The position numbers were made by a program, and so were the translations under genes. Of a stretch of DNA of 64,000 bases, positions 33,998 through 45,899 are shown piece after piece (the stretch's first letter is position 1; each line of letters starts with the position of its first letter). The notes under the pieces are model-generated. The model was not told the DNA's origin. It made no database searches and saw nothing but the letters and a program-made list of their open reading frames with translations. Origin of the DNA: Gracilariopsis chorda (Eukaryota > Rhodophyta > Florideophyceae > Gracilariales > Gracilariaceae); NCBI GenBank assembly GCA_003194525.1, contig NBIV01000346.1, positions 1 to 64,000 on the forward strand. The letters are read 5' to 3'.

Positions 33998-34422
33998 TGC
34001 GGCTGGTGGGGATTCTCCCAGCCGCGCGCAAAAACCGAGCGGTACCTGAGTAGCAATGATTAGTGCTTCTAATCGCCTTCTTTGCTCATCCCATTGGTTC
34101 TTGAACTGTCCAATAATAGGGACAGAGCTTCTTCTACCTCGTCTTCACTGTCCTTACCAAGATCAATGTACACATTTGTGTCTTCGAGAAAGTCAGGTCC
34201 TTCGTTGCCGTAACTATGAAAAGTGCTTCCATGTACGGCGTAGGAAAGCAGCACACCGCAAATGGAGTTTGTAGTGCCGTTGGCGCCGGGACGGTTAGGC
34301 TGCCCGACTGTGCGCAAGGCCTCGTCTACATCAATAAATACATTATGTTTGTCGCGGGCAATTTGGGGAAGCTTGCGGGTATCAAGTCCTATAGCTGTAA
34401 GCACATTTCTACCGATATAAGT

Positions 34423-34677
34423 TCAATCTACTTCCTTGTCTGCGACGTACCAAATCATTTTGGACAGAGACAAATAGCTATCATGCAACACTAGTAGACG
34501 ATTTGGCGCTCGAATCGTCCGGCCGCACCCGATCCGTTCCGTGGATAGCAACGGGTTTCTAAAGGACACGGGTTGATCTAGGGTAGTGACTGGCAAACTG
34601 GAATCTGCCTTTCGAATGTCGCGGAGAAGGGAAGGTGGTACGAGGTTTCCGTCACACCCTTCATCTGCCATGAGCAT
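34423..34677 (-). pseudogene. Protease-like region of gypsy element B
   Basis: MLMADEGCDGNLVPPSLL fits a degenerate retropepsin active site, and the position between gag and RT fits. An acidic linker follows at 34069-34404. Confidence 0.45.
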
Positions 34678-34965
34678 TGTCTCAACGCCACCGTCACAAA
34701 AACTTGCAGAAAATTAATACATGTGATATTTTGCTTTGGAGCTCAAAATCCAACCAACTGACCCTGATGTGGACTTGCGCTGGTGTCACTTACGGCGCTT
34801 GGCGTAATACTAATCCTTGAGCTTGGGCTTTAGCTTTACATAGGTGTTTTTACAGTCCCGTAATCTGTGATATTTTTCGCAGTCGTGGTTCAAACGAGAC
34901 CCCAATTTTGGTTTACGATTTAGATGTCTGTCTGGGGCTCCTGGTTTTGAATCGTTATTGCTCTT

Positions 34966-35232
34966 TTAGGCGCGGCTTTGCTTCATAGTACTATTGCGAT
35001 TTCGCCATTTTATCTCATAGCGCGAGTGGTTGTGTTCCTTAATCCCTTTCGAGGTGCGCATTAAATTGGTGTCAGAATTTTCTGCTTCCACTATAACAGA
35101 ATTGCCGCGAGCTGATGCCTGAAGATCGATCGCTTTTGCTTCTTCGTTAGCTTTCCACACATACTTGTGAAAATCTTCTTCGTACTCTTCTTTTTGAAGG
35201 TCCAGAATCATCTTCATCCGTGTTTTGAGCAA
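34966..35232 (-). pseudogene. Gag-like fragment of gypsy element B
   Basis: Helical, charged fragment (ATG at 35232) upstream of the protease-like region. Assigned by position only; the flanking 35233-35834 has no convincing ORF and would be leader sequence. Confidence 0.35.
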
Positions 35233-35834
35233 GCGATCGGTTATTTTGTGGTGGATATGCCGGATGGCTAACTTGGGTTTAGTTTTGATGAACTTAACGT
35301 ACCCACAATTCTTCAGCGTTGTCTTTTATTTTAGACACAATCTTCAAACTTGCTTTTCAAGGCTGACGTCAAGGCAAGGGTTTTCCATTTGAACGAGAGA
35401 TATGTCGCGCTAAATTGTCCCCAGATCTTAGTTGTTTTCGTCTATGTGGGCGCGTTCTTCAATGAAAGCTTTAAGTTCTTCTTCCTTGACCTCATTAATG
35501 GTTGAAGCCTCGATCCGGTTTGGAATCAAAACAAATTCCAGTACTGAGTCTTCAATTGAGCTGCGATGAGTAGATAGAGAAATCTTTACCCCAGAGTCTT
35601 CATTATTTTATCCAACTTTTCTCTCGCGTACTGCTCTGTTCTCTTTGAAATTAACAAAACCAGAGACGTTTACAACTGTCAAACGCGGAGACTAAATGGT
35701 TTTGACAATCTTCTGCTTGACAGTATCCGTAGGCAGAACAGATCGTGCTTGATTGTTGTCACTAGAAATTTTTGGCCTATCAGAGAGACGATGACGGCCA
35801 GCTACAAATCATTCTGTTTCGAAACAGGAACTAC

Positions 35835-36490
35835 TGTAAATCTAGAGCAATCCCCAGAAGCGGGAGAGCACCGAAAGATGTTCGGCATCTTTCCTCGCTA
35901 GAGGTGAACCCAGTTGGGAAAAGCCTTCCCAGGGGTGGCACAACTATGCTGGGTTATAAGGCCAAGGCCACCAGTTGCGAATTGCCCAGGGAGGTGGTGA
36001 CAAGAATCAGGTATCCGGAGGAGCGGTGTGTGGGGGTAATCGTACTCTAGAGAGGTGAGGTTTCCACGTTAGTGGCACGCTTGAACACGAGCCATAGGTA
36101 GCGGGAAACCCACCCTGTAAAGGAATAATGAGTGGGAGCTGAGTCACGAGTGTCATGACGAAGACTAACAGAAGTGCCGATAACTAAACCTTATACAAGG
36201 CGAACACCAAGACAGTTGGAATAAAAACCCGAATACTGTGGTTATTTAGATGGGCAAGGTGGTTAGACTTTCCGTATGCTATTGTGCTTACCTCCAGGGA
36301 GGAGTAGAGAACACACGAAGGCGGTCAGGTCTAGAGCCAATTACACAGGTTGGAGTCCCTTGTTCGGGAAGGTTTAAAAGTGCGACAGCAACTCGCCGGC
36401 GCACTAAGTACTACGCATCCCAGAAATGGGTGTAAAAATAATAAATAAAATTAATTAAACTACTCTACTTTGGTGGTTCATGCCCACTAT
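35835..36490. repeat. Solo LTR-like repeat inside gypsy element B
   Basis: Similar in order to 42929-43570: an early GATGTTCGG...ATCTTTCCTC block, GAGGTGAACCCAGT, a GC-rich hairpin near 36385-36405, and an AATAAATAAA run near 36445. No internal domains of its own surround it, so it looks like a solo LTR. Both ends are approximate. Confidence 0.5.
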
Positions 36491-36710
36491 TGTGGCCAAC
36501 CGCCAAATGACTCTTCCGTTTCCCTCGTGTCAAATACAGTATTAGTGGTCGTAGGTCATGCAATGACTACATGAACGAAACATTCAGGAAATCAACCAAG
36601 TACCAAGAATTCCTCCCTTAGGCCATTGCACTTCAGTGAAGATCAATAGCGACCACTTGGCGGCTTTCTGCAAAACCGAAGGTGGAGTTCGTGCTTGGAA
36701 CTCTGAGGGG

Positions 36711-36949
36711 AGAGAGAGGGCACGTCTACCTCGTGGATCTTCCTCTTCGATCCCCGAGGGGGCCTTTTACTTCTCTGATCATATTGCGATCTCACTTTAT
36801 TCGCTTGAAAAGGGATAGTGACAGCGAGATCAGGAATGTGTAAGCTTGCCACCTGACAAAGCATTCATTATGAGTACCTTATCTAGCCACAACTTCCTCC
36901 GTCTGAACAATATCTATACTGTCCTGAAGCTCTAGAGCTTGGCATAGCA
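36711..36949 (-). repeat. 5' LTR of gypsy element B
   Basis: Partner of 22511-22748, of almost identical length. Many substitutions separate the two. Confidence 0.75.
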
Positions 36950-37404
36950 GAGAGCAAACACTTAAACCGAATCGAGAGATGTTACGAAAGCTGTACAATA
37001 GAAGTGAGAGCCTGCTCGTGAAGCAGAACTGTACAAAGTGCGCAGCTAGGTGAAGGGAAACACCAACAACACACGTCGGTAGGGAAAGCACAAGCCCAGA
37101 GAAACGGACACATGAAGTAGAACCATGAATAAGAGCATCTCCAGGGCACAGACCCATACCCCAAAACAGTCAAGCAAGATAGTTTTGTTTAAGTGGACAG
37201 ACTCAAAATTCGTTTTTGGGCTTCGTTCAAAAAATTTTGAAACCCACCGCAAACTTCCCAAGCCCCATTTCTAAGCCCCATTCCCAAACCTTCTTACTGG
37301 CGATCACGATGAGCAAATTCCGACTCCGAGATCAACATCTTTGCTGCGAGTTTTGCTATATCTTCCGCAGCAGTTTTCTTTACGGGAATGGCTAAGAAAC
37401 GCCG

Positions 37405-38035
37405 GTGTTCGAGACGCGTTGGCTCCCAGCTCGGGAGAAAAGCCAATCCAATGCCACGCCAGAACGTCAAGCCGTGGCACAACGTATCGATCAAGATTAC
37501 TTTTGTAGGACAAACGGCGTATTAACTCTGTCCTCAGAAGCCGGGTTCAATGTTGGTACAGGATGCTTTGAACTGTCTACGAGAAGTTGAGGAGTGCAGT
37601 ATGCAAAGCTGTTGATTACTTTTTGCAAAAGCGAGATGTCGTTAAAATTATAGGTGCGACAACCGATCAAAAGATTGCAGTGGCCCTTCGTCAACTGTTG
37701 CTTAGTATATAAGCAGATGCCATCGTGGCGTTTGTTAAACTTAAAGAGATTACCAACTCAGAATACTTGAAACGCTTTGGTAATGAAGTTTTAGAGGACT
37801 TTGAGGGGGATTGGTTACATTTTTCTACTGCTGACGAGCTAAAATCGCTGGAATCTCACTACGCAACTCTGAGTTGCCCGGGTGTTATCGGGTGTTTAGA
37901 CTGTGCCAGATGGGAGTAGAAGAACTGCCCAATCGCGAACTAAGGACAGTACAAGGGGAAAGCAAAGAAGGCCGTATGCAAAATGGAAGTTGTCTGTGAT
38001 GAAGTCCTCCAGATCTGGCACGTTATATTAATAAT
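37405..38035 (+). pseudogene. Harbinger DDE transposase remnant
   Basis: LSCPGVIGCLDCARWE followed by KNCP and GQYKGK, then KMEVVCDEVLQIWH, matches the catalytic core of HARBI-type nucleases. Two stops fall at the positions of a conserved Trp (TAG at about 37917) and of the residue before GQY (TAA at about 37939). The N-terminal part has a D-Y-F motif near 37490. Sequence after 38035 is not recognisable, so the enzyme is truncated. Confidence 0.65.
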
Positions 38036-38828
38036 TTGAGTTACTAGTTTTTTTAATTATAATTGTTTGGTGCCAAGAATGATTTGAATATACTACATTA
38101 AAGCGTTCTGTTCAATAAGATACGTGTTGGTATATGGCCCTCGGTGCGACCGAGCAATGCTATTTTGGGGAAGTTAGTCGATTGGTACTATTATCATGTT
38201 ATCTTACCAACAGAGTACATCCCCGATATCGTATATTAGTTCAGACTATAGCAGATGCTCATAAAAGGAAGGAGAAGCTGTTTGGAGCACATCAGGAAGG
38301 TCCCAAGAAAGCAGTGGAGAGGGTATTGGACGCCCTCTTCAGCCGTTTCTATATACTTTTTTAACCATCACGGCTCAGGTAAAAGACTGATATGAACGCC
38401 GTTGTCAAGTGCTCTTGCATCATACAAAATATAGTGTGCGAACAGCGACGAAACAGCTACAAAGGAACGATAAGCATATGCATCAAAATGGAGGATCCAT
38501 TGCCGTGCGAAGTAAGTTTCGTGAAGTCACACGATTGTACGTATAAACAAGCAGAGGGGTGGCGAAACCATACAGACTCCATTGAAGACCCCGAGGATCA
38601 CATGCAACTACAAAATTGCCTTGTGGAACATATATAGGAGCTGGCAAGGAAGGAGGAATAAGGAAGAAGGTAAGAGGAAGAGCATCATTCCCAGGAGTAA
38701 TAAAGTTTTACCAACACTTCGTTTGCTCCTCCCTCGCTTCCGCGAAACGCAGGCGACCGAAGAGCGAGAACAAAGCCCACGATGCCGAGCTTGCCAGGTC
38801 GCGCAGCGAGCGGACGCTCGGGTGGTTC

Positions 38829-40055
38829 TCAGTCCTTCATCTTGCTCGGGGTTACTCCAAACGTGTCCAAAACCCGCATCAACCCCTCACTGGAATTCTT
38901 CTCATAACCATCTGGGGGCTGTTTGCGCATGTTTGTGGTAGATCTTGAGCCCTTTGTATTGTGTAAACTCTCTGCATCCACGTCGCAGGACGAAGATGTG
39001 GAAGAGGAGGAGGCGCGGCTCTTCTTAACGGGGGCTACAACCGAGACCTCATTTGTGTGTTTCGCTTGCACCCCGACAAATTCTCTGGCCCTTTGGTCAC
39101 CCTCGAGTTCCTTCTGTGCGTGTTCAGACGCTCTCTGAGGTTTTCTCAGCAGGTTGCGTTGCAAAAGTGTCTCCAACTCAGCACGCTCTCCATCTGTAGC
39201 AGTAGACTGCAGTACCAAAATCTCCCTCGTCATATCCTAGTCTAACGTTCACTCTTCCGGGTATATGTTCCACTGCATTATCTCCGCCTTCTTTACTTGG
39301 GCGTCATTGAATATATGCTCGAACGTTGACATGGATGCTGCCATATCAGCGGCGCTTTTCTCCATTCCATCATGAATGCCTACTTTCATTTTCTTGGTTT
39401 CTTTCCATGATTCGTCCTTGGCAGCATCGTTCCCTTTCGGTCGAATGTGCTGTTCGACTTCGTGCACATCAAGCCCGTCATACAGAGCATTCTAAGCGTG
39501 ACTGGAACTATCCAGAATTGTTGTTCTCTCCGACAAGAATGTATGTACGTCCGGATATGCGAATGGCTTTCTAATTACGTACTTCGGGTTACGGATAATG
39601 TCGTAGACATACGGTGTAACTTCGCCAATCAGATTATAGAAACCAGTAGCGCTATGCTCAAGATCTTGAGATGTCGGTGATCCAGTAAGCTGAACGGCGT
39701 CGACGGCCTCGACAGCTTTGACGCGTTTCATGGCAGAGTGGAAGCACGAACATCCCTTGCAAATATTTGTCCATTGATGTAGACGGGAGTCAGGGTTTCT
39801 ACGATCCCAATGACACTCGTCGAAAACACCTCCTCTTTTACCTCCATTGCAGTCGTCCGTCGGACCCGTATGGTCTTGGAGAAAGCCTTCGCAAATAGAA
39901 CGTACAAACTCAGCTGTTTTAATTCCAGACCCTTTGATGGGAATAATTGTTGCGATGTATGCAACTTTGGTCAGGGCGAGTAGCTCAACGCTACTCCAGC
40001 CCAAGCCCTGCCCCCTCTTGCCGGTTGAGCCTGGCTCTTCGTCGATAGTTGCCAT
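38829..40055 (-). pseudogene. Harbinger SANT/Myb-like accessory protein
   Basis: The ATG is the complement of 40053-40055. GLGWSSVELLALTKVAYIAT is a SANT/Myb-like first helix. GSPTSQDLEHSATGFYN and a Ser-rich region with likely coiled-coil C-terminus follow. It is spread over three open blocks with frameshifts near 39490 and 39240. In Harbinger elements this second protein escorts the transposase to DNA ends and the nucleus. Confidence 0.6.
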
Positions 40056-40375
40056 TGTGAGGGATGGATGCGTGGTTTGGCGGCAGGATGCGTGCGTGTG
40101 AGAGCGTTGGATGGGGTACAAGTAGTATGGTCCCGAAACTATAATTTGAGAATCAGACCCATAATCTCAAATTGTGGTCTGAGATTGGCCTCGGACAAAA
40201 ATTTGGCCCGGGTTTTGTGATGTGAGATTGTGCGGTTACAGCAAGAAAATAATAAAAAAACAGAAGAAATAAACCCCAGCGCACTGCGGTGGGGTTTATT
40301 TTTTCTAAAATCGTCGGTCCATAACCCAAACAATAAACATTTGGGTTATGGGCATGCGCGCTGGAGATGCTCTAA

Positions 40376-40737
40376 CCCCTCTTTTCCAAGATGCATAAAA
40401 ATATTTGTAGATCCAGCGACATGATTGGTGATTTTTGCTTCGCTTTACATATCTTTCTAGCTGTTTTGGTAGTTTAAGGATTAACTTCGGTCCAAGTACA
40501 GTGCGCGAAACTCTTTTAATCACACCCACCCGACTGCCCGTAAAGGCGGTTCAAAGGTGCAAGCATGACACTAGTCACGCTTTCATGAGGCCAAAACGGG
40601 TGCCCAAAACGACAGTGGTATGTGATTGACGCAGTTGCGTTTCATAGGGAGTACATATTAAAATCAAACAGCGAAATAGGTTTAAGCATGCGAAATAAGT
40701 TATGAAACATGTAATAAAACTGCATGCATTTATTTTT
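40376..40737. other. Unassigned stretch between Harbinger and mariner elements
   Basis: No ORF of note. It may contain one end of the mariner element, but I did not find convincing terminal inverted repeats. Confidence 0.35.
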
Positions 40738-41738
40738 CTAGTACTTTGTACCACCACCGCGCTTGTCCATCACAGCTAACAAGCGTCTACAAATAGATCG
40801 ATACAGTTTCTCCATGTAGTCTGCAGTGAGACTGCGCCATACATTTAGAATAGAGTCCTTAAGATCTTCGACATTCTCGAACTGCTTACAATTTGCGTAA
40901 ACCTTCCTAGCCATTATTCCCCAGACATTCTCAATTATGTTAAGGTCTGGGGACTTAGCAGGACAAGATAGAAGCCGATCCTGATGTTGGAGTAACCAGT
41001 TCTTTGTGCAAATAGAACGATGAATTGATGCACCGTCCTGTTGAAACTCTTAAGTTGACATAGGTCCACATTTTTCTGCAGTCCAAGGTTGTGGTCCAAG
41101 TTTTAGGGTATCGCAATATTTTTCAGAATCCTCAGTGCCCAGTAAAAATAATAAGTAACTGACACCATACAATGATATTGCACCCGAAACCATGACCGGG
41201 CTACCACCTCCAACACGGGAAGATAGACGTCAAGGCTCTGTTCTCAACTCATGCCAGTAATATGAAAGACCATCTGGACCGTCAAGGCTAAACTTTTTTT
41301 CATCTGAGAAAAAAACTTTAATCCAAAAACATCTCCTATAGATATGTTGCGTCGTGCCTATTGTAGCCGTGATATCTTATGATCTTCGGTCATTTTTGGG
41401 CCCTTCATCATTTTTGAATATTTAAGCATTTCGTCTTCTTTGAGTAGCTGCTGCACCCGGCGAACAGATAAACTAAGATTGAGGTATTTTTTTAAATCTG
41501 ACGCACTAGAGTTGCCGTTACGTGCCTCCCGAACCAAAGCGCAATGTTGCTGTGGAGACAGTTTTTAAAACGTTTTGGCGATGTCAGGCTAATTTGGATT
41601 CGTTTTTGAAGTCAAGAAGCTCTTTACAGCCCTGACAGAGCGTTGTCCATGGTCTGCAATTTTGCGTAAAGACATTCCATGGCGGAGTATGGATATCTAT
41701 CCTTTCTCAAATTGAAACAAGTACTTTCCTCTTGCCAT
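40738..41738 (-). pseudogene. Tc1/mariner transposase pseudogene
   Basis: From the ATG (complement of 41736-41738) MARGKYLFQFEKG is followed by a helix-turn-helix-like region. Then come a GGG-S-V/M-W-type strand, FQQDGASIH (second catalytic Asp region, near 41010-41040) and CPAKSPDLNIIENVWG (third catalytic region, near 40920-40965). The end is a TAG at 40738-40740. Six or more in-frame stops (several at TGG or CAA/CAG-type codons) and one or two frameshifts inactivate it. About 333 codons, normal for the family. Confidence 0.85.
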
Positions 41739-42432
41739 ATTTGGGGCCTTGGTTGGGAAAACAAGCAATGCAGTGTTTGCTGTCACTAATACTAACTAGT
41801 GCCAGGCAAGAGGTTTGAACTGGCAGAAAGTTCCGCCATATTTGTGACATGTGTCATATGGTATTTCGTGGGTTTAAAGAAGTTTCGCAAGGTGTTTTAA
41901 TGATAGCAGAGCTGTAGTTTCTTTTTATGACAAAAAGAGTCTACGAATGTGATTAACTAACCAAAATTCAGCGTGCATCACATCGCTATAACGCCAAAGC
42001 GTGCCAATACCTACAGTGCCGAGCTCCACAAAGTTGAACAACACGAGAAACAACGACGAGTAAAGTAGCAAGCAAGTTTCCTTTTACTTCGAAGTTTGGA
42101 CTTCATCATGTTCAATGATTACAGTTTCACATGTTCCACTACGACAAAGAAACATCATCACTTGTGCAGAAGTAGTCCAACACTTGTTCAACTTGAACAC
42201 AAAGACAGATAATTGCAGTTTTGTCCCTTATCTTCTTGAAAGACACACAACCAAAGCACTCATAGGAATAATAAAAAATTACAGTCACTAAACGCCTTGA
42301 CTTCTGAATAATCAATCGCTTCGCATAAAACGCTTCGCCGCTCTCGCTTCCACTTCAGGGCAGATCTCAGCTTCAAGTCGAGTGCCATTTTGCGGCATTT
42401 GACTTCGCAATTGCTCTGCAAACCGAAAGAGG
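41739..42432. other. Unassigned AT-rich stretch
   Basis: No gene, repeat partner or RNA recognised. Probably eroded element sequence. Confidence 0.35.
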
Positions 42433-44720
42433 TCATGGCACTTGGTATCCATCAACATATCGAGTTACCCGGCGAAGTGTGGCCAAATGATCAAACTCCA
42501 ACCTTGCGACTCTTCGCTTTTCTTTCTCTACAGCAACTATCCATGCTTTCTCCGCCCCTTCCACATCCTTCACATTCCTCTGCTGCTTCTTTCTTAAGTA
42601 CTGCAACTTCAACAAGCCCCATGCCGCATCAAATGTAAGTACGACACCATATGTAGTGTCAAGAAAACCGGACGAATGGACATTGACATCGTTAATACCA
42701 TCTTCAATTGACCAATCGTTCTCCTTATTTATCATATTTACCATTTCTTCAACAATGGCAAGGCGATAGGGTTCCTCTAAACTATAAGGGCGAGCTTGAG
42801 AGAAGAGATGACAGTCATCGAACAGATATATTCCGCACCTCGAGAATCCAGAGTTGATGTTGGAATTAGTTACGCTGAGAGTATGCGCCTTTGAAATGAT
42901 CTGGGACACATCAAACTCGTTCATAGATGTACTGCAATGCCCGAAAGCGAGAAAACACTCGGGAGATGTTCGGGATCTTCCTCTCACGAGGTGAACCCAG
43001 TGTAAGAGCCCTTCCAGGGATGACTCGGCGAAGCCGGTTGTAAATCGGGGTCACCCTTCGCGACAAGAGTAGGAAGGAAATTAGAAGCCGGTTTTCGGTA
43101 TCGCTCCAAAGGAGGCAGATATCCACAAGATGGCGCACACACGACGGTAAGTCAGTATGAGCCACGACAGTGGAAGCTGGCCAAAAAGGGAAAAAGAAAG
43201 GAAAAGGAAAGGGAAAAGGGGGGAGAATGGAGTAGGGGTGCGAGTCACGAGAGGGAGTCGGGCGCGAAGCGGCAAGGCCGGACAAACCGTATACACGGGC
43301 TAGAACCACAACAGTGGGTAGTAGTATCCCAACTATGGGCTGTCTCAGGCGAGCAAGGGGGTTGAGTGAGCCGTGTGCAACGGGATACCTCTCCACAATG
43401 GAGTTTAGTACCGCCGAAGGCGAGAGCACTCAGAGCCAAGTACTTGGAGTAGAACACCCTTGTTGGGGAAGTTTACTGAGGTGCAGCGGCGGCTGCCGCT
43501 ACAATAAGTACAGTACACTACCCAGTATAATAGCTAAATAAATAAATAAGTTGTATCTAGCCCGCTATCCACTACTGTGGTGTACCCGTGTAACACGCGC
43601 AGATTCCGTTTTTACGGCGCATCTGGCCAAGCCGTTGCCACGCGCACGATCTGATCCGTCAGCACAAGTATACCCTCTACTCATAAATGAGCAACAACCC
43701 GGAATACCCGAAACGGCGATTAAGTGCCATCGCAAGCGGTTGCACTTCAATAAGCTTTCGTGCCCTGCATCAAAATCGGTAGAAATTCTCCAGAATTGCA
43801 CGATAGTGATACTTCAGCGATCGAAATATGGCTACGTCAAGAGGCTGCGTTGTGCCACTGGTGTGAGCTGGGAGATCATAGGCTATGACTTTTGATGTGG
43901 CGAGCATTTCTAAGATGGGAATGTCTAGGTGACTACGATACCCATCATAGATCAGAAGAATCTTACCAGTGCTTCTCTTCTCCTCTGTTTGCTTCAGAAA
44001 CTGTTCAGCTCACTTCATGAAGTTCGCACGGTCAACTGAGGCGATGTCTTTTCGTGCCGTCACAAGCGACCCGTGTGGCAACAACTCGCTTATACATTCA
44101 CTTCTCTCTTCGTTCCTCCGCTTCTAGTTATTCTGCGTACACGAAGTCGAGTTTCTTGGAAGACAAAACTTGGAGGGCCGAGGTCACCGTTTGCGAATAC
44201 GGCTGCTAGTATAGTGATCAGATTAAAATTCTCAAAGCTTGGATTCAGCAACATTGGTGTAACTCCTTTCCAAGCCAGAAATTTCTTCTGGTTTCCATAC
44301 TTCCGCTCAGTGCTCGGCGAAAATCCAGTTTCGTCTACGTTCGCAATGTGGCAAGGGAGAATTTTGTGAAACTCGATTAGTTTCTTCAATTTGCCCATGT
44401 GGGCAAGCAGTACTTTCGCATTCGTGGCTTCAAATCGCTTAGCGTCGTGTCGAGATGGCTTTTGGAATATGATTCTATCGCTATGAAGGGCTTCAAAGAG
44501 TTCAAAAAGCGCCTTCTGGGCCTGCCGTTGCGAAGCCGGAGAGATTCTTTGCACCAAGGGGAAATGTCTTCACTAGATTCTCTACGGTATCCATCAAATC
44601 CTGCCGAGACAGGGGACGACCACGGCTGGCGTGCTCCAGGAGAATATCGACGACGTGTTTCTTCTCGGATGCTGTTAGGCATATCCTGGAAGCCTTTCTC
44701 TGCTGTGTTACTTTGGATGG
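42433..44720 (-). pseudogene. Pogo/Tigger-like transposase pseudogene, split by a solo LTR
   Basis: In gene direction: a CENP-B-type helix region (SEKKHVVDILLEHASRGRPLSR, near 44600-44660); NVDETGF (first Asp, near 44320); GKILLIYDGYRSH (second Asp, near 43950); and TTQPLDVAIF (third Asp, near 43830). Then comes an LTR-like insertion (42929-43570), then the C-terminal IISKAHTLSVTNSNINSGF and GIYLFD (42780-42910). There are frameshifts near 44560 and 44450 and a TGA shortly before the insertion. The 5' side meets the right inverted arm at 44752. Confidence 0.8.
42929..43570. repeat. Solo LTR-like repeat inside the pogo pseudogene
   Basis: It interrupts the pogo coding sequence, which resumes on the other side. 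It contains the GATGTTCGGGATCTTCCTC and GAGGTGAACCCAGT blocks shared with 35835-36490, a long purine run (43186-43226), a GC-rich hairpin near 43480-43500, and AATAAATAAATAA near 43537. Starts TGTACTGCAAT; the exact end is unresolved. Confidence 0.55.
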
Positions 44721-44751
44721 TCGGTGGTAGTGGTAATATAGTGCTGATGGG

Positions 44752-45056
44752 GACAGCGTCTGTGTTCTCGGAACGCTAGTATTTGGGGCTAGTTTGATCT
44801 GCTTGAAATATGTCGTCCAAAACTTCTGCAGAAAATGACGGATCGCGAATGCAGAGGTAATTTTCGTTAATTTTTTAGAGTGCCAGCTATTTTTCGCATT
44901 CGATTCTAGCACAGAGTCTTCAATATTATGAATGCAAAACGAACGCAAAAGACGTCGCTAGTTTACCGTGGAGTTTTGTGTGTCATTCGCTAGATGTGAA
45001 TAACGGGTCTGGAGCTTAAGAACCGCTCTTACCAACCCATATCACGACGACACCCA
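44752..45056. other. Inner end of the right arm
   Basis: Non-coding partner of 9087-9391. It begins GACAGCGTC and continues into the 3' flank of the charged-protein gene. Confidence 0.6.
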
Positions 45057-45899
45057 TCAAAACCAGTCTCCACGGAGAGGCGGCTGCGTCTCTGTCTCCG
45101 GGAACGTCAGTTTGAAGAAGTCTTTCAGTACGCTCTTCTCCTTCTCCTTCTTCACTCTCTTCCCCCAACGTCCACAACGCCTCTCCTCATCAACCTCACC
45201 ATCCACCTCCCACCTCCTCTTGCGCTGATCACCCAAGATTCTCTCTGCCTCCCTCGCCGCCTCTCCTACACTCCTAAGCCTACGAGTCCCCTTCCTAGTG
45301 CCATTCTTCGCCTCCTTCCCTCCACCCACTCCACGCTTACCGCATCCCTTCAAGTCCTCTCTCACTATCGGCATCTTCTCCCCAACCCTCCCCTTGCACA
45401 CCTCCCCCTCGCTCTCCGCAGTCTCGGCCACAAACCGTACCCCCTCCTTCTCGACTTCCCCATCAAAGCCCCCGTCTCCAGGTCCAAAGGCTATCCCATC
45501 GCCACTCACATACCTAAAACCACCCGTCATCTTACCATTCGGCGTCACAGTCACGGGTGAGCCCCGCCGTCCACCACGACTCTCCCCAACTCCACCTCCC
45601 TCCTTCACCAACCTCTCCAACTCCCGTAGCCGCGCCTGAAACCTTTCCTGCTCCTCCCTCAACCCTCCCACCTCTCGAACCACAAAAGCTGCAATCTTCT
45701 TCCACATCCCACGCACACCCCTCTCCACCTCCTTCCCCACCTCCCTCACCATCGCCCTAGAACACAACGCAAGCACTCCCTCCAACCCTTCCTCCTCCGC
45801 TTCCTCCTGTTCCCGCTTCTTCCACATACCCACAGCCACGGCTTCCTCAATCTCCGCAAGGAACTGTCCCCAGCTGCGCGATCCGCGGCCACTCGTCAT
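45057..45899 (-). CDS. Charged, Gly/Arg/Glu-rich protein of unknown function, right copy
   Basis: Intact frame of 280 codons from the ATG complementary to 45897-45899, with a handful of substitutions against the left copy and no indels. Coiled-coil-like N-terminal third, Gly-rich middle, and basic clusters near the C-terminus. Open frames in both arms suggest that it either decayed later than its neighbours or is under constraint. No family recognised. Confidence 0.65.
   Translation of the reverse strand: MTSGRGSRSWGQFLAEIEEAVAVGMWKKREQEEAEEEGLEGVLALCSRAMVREVGKEVERGVRGMWKKIAAFVVREVGGLREEQERFQARLRELERLVKEGGGVGESRGGRRGSPVTVTPNGKMTGGFRYVSGDGIAFGPGDGGFDGEVEKEGVRFVAETAESEGEVCKGRVGEKMPIVREDLKGCGKRGVGGGKEAKNGTRKGTRRLRSVGEAAREAERILGDQRKRRWEVDGEVDEERRCGRWGKRVKKEKEKSVLKDFFKLTFPETETQPPLRGDWF

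Larger units (their letters stand above)
22511..36949 (-). mobile_element. Ty3/gypsy retrotransposon B, split by element C
   Basis: Its LTRs are 22511-22748 and 36711-36949 (238 and 239 bp). Internal domains read from high to low coordinates: gag-like (34966-35232), protease-like (34423-34677), RT first part (33466-33997), RT second part with RNase H (24360-25259) and integrase (23188-24243). Removal of the nested element C (25264-33460) brings the two RT parts together in the same strand and order. A solo-LTR-like repeat (35835-36490) also lies inside it. It carries many stops. Confidence 0.8.
37133..40372. mobile_element. PIF/Harbinger DNA transposon with intact ends
   Basis: The terminal inverted repeats are GAGCATCTCCAG (37133-37144) and its complement (40361-40372). 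They are flanked by the 3-bp duplication TAA (37130-37132 and 40373-40375), the hallmark of the family. It is 3240 bp long. Inside are a transposase remnant on the plus strand and the SANT/Myb-type accessory gene on the minus strand, convergently arranged. Two strong hairpins lie close to the right end (40267-40301, 40321-40349). Confidence 0.88.

Noticed and set aside
40376-41900. Terminal inverted repeats of the mariner element
   Set aside because: The weak matches near 40600 and 41850 do not form a convincing pair with TA duplications.
35835-43570. One LTR element bounded by the two similar repeats
   Set aside because: The interior contains an LTR of element B close to one end and half of a pogo gene at the other, so two solo repeats explain it better.
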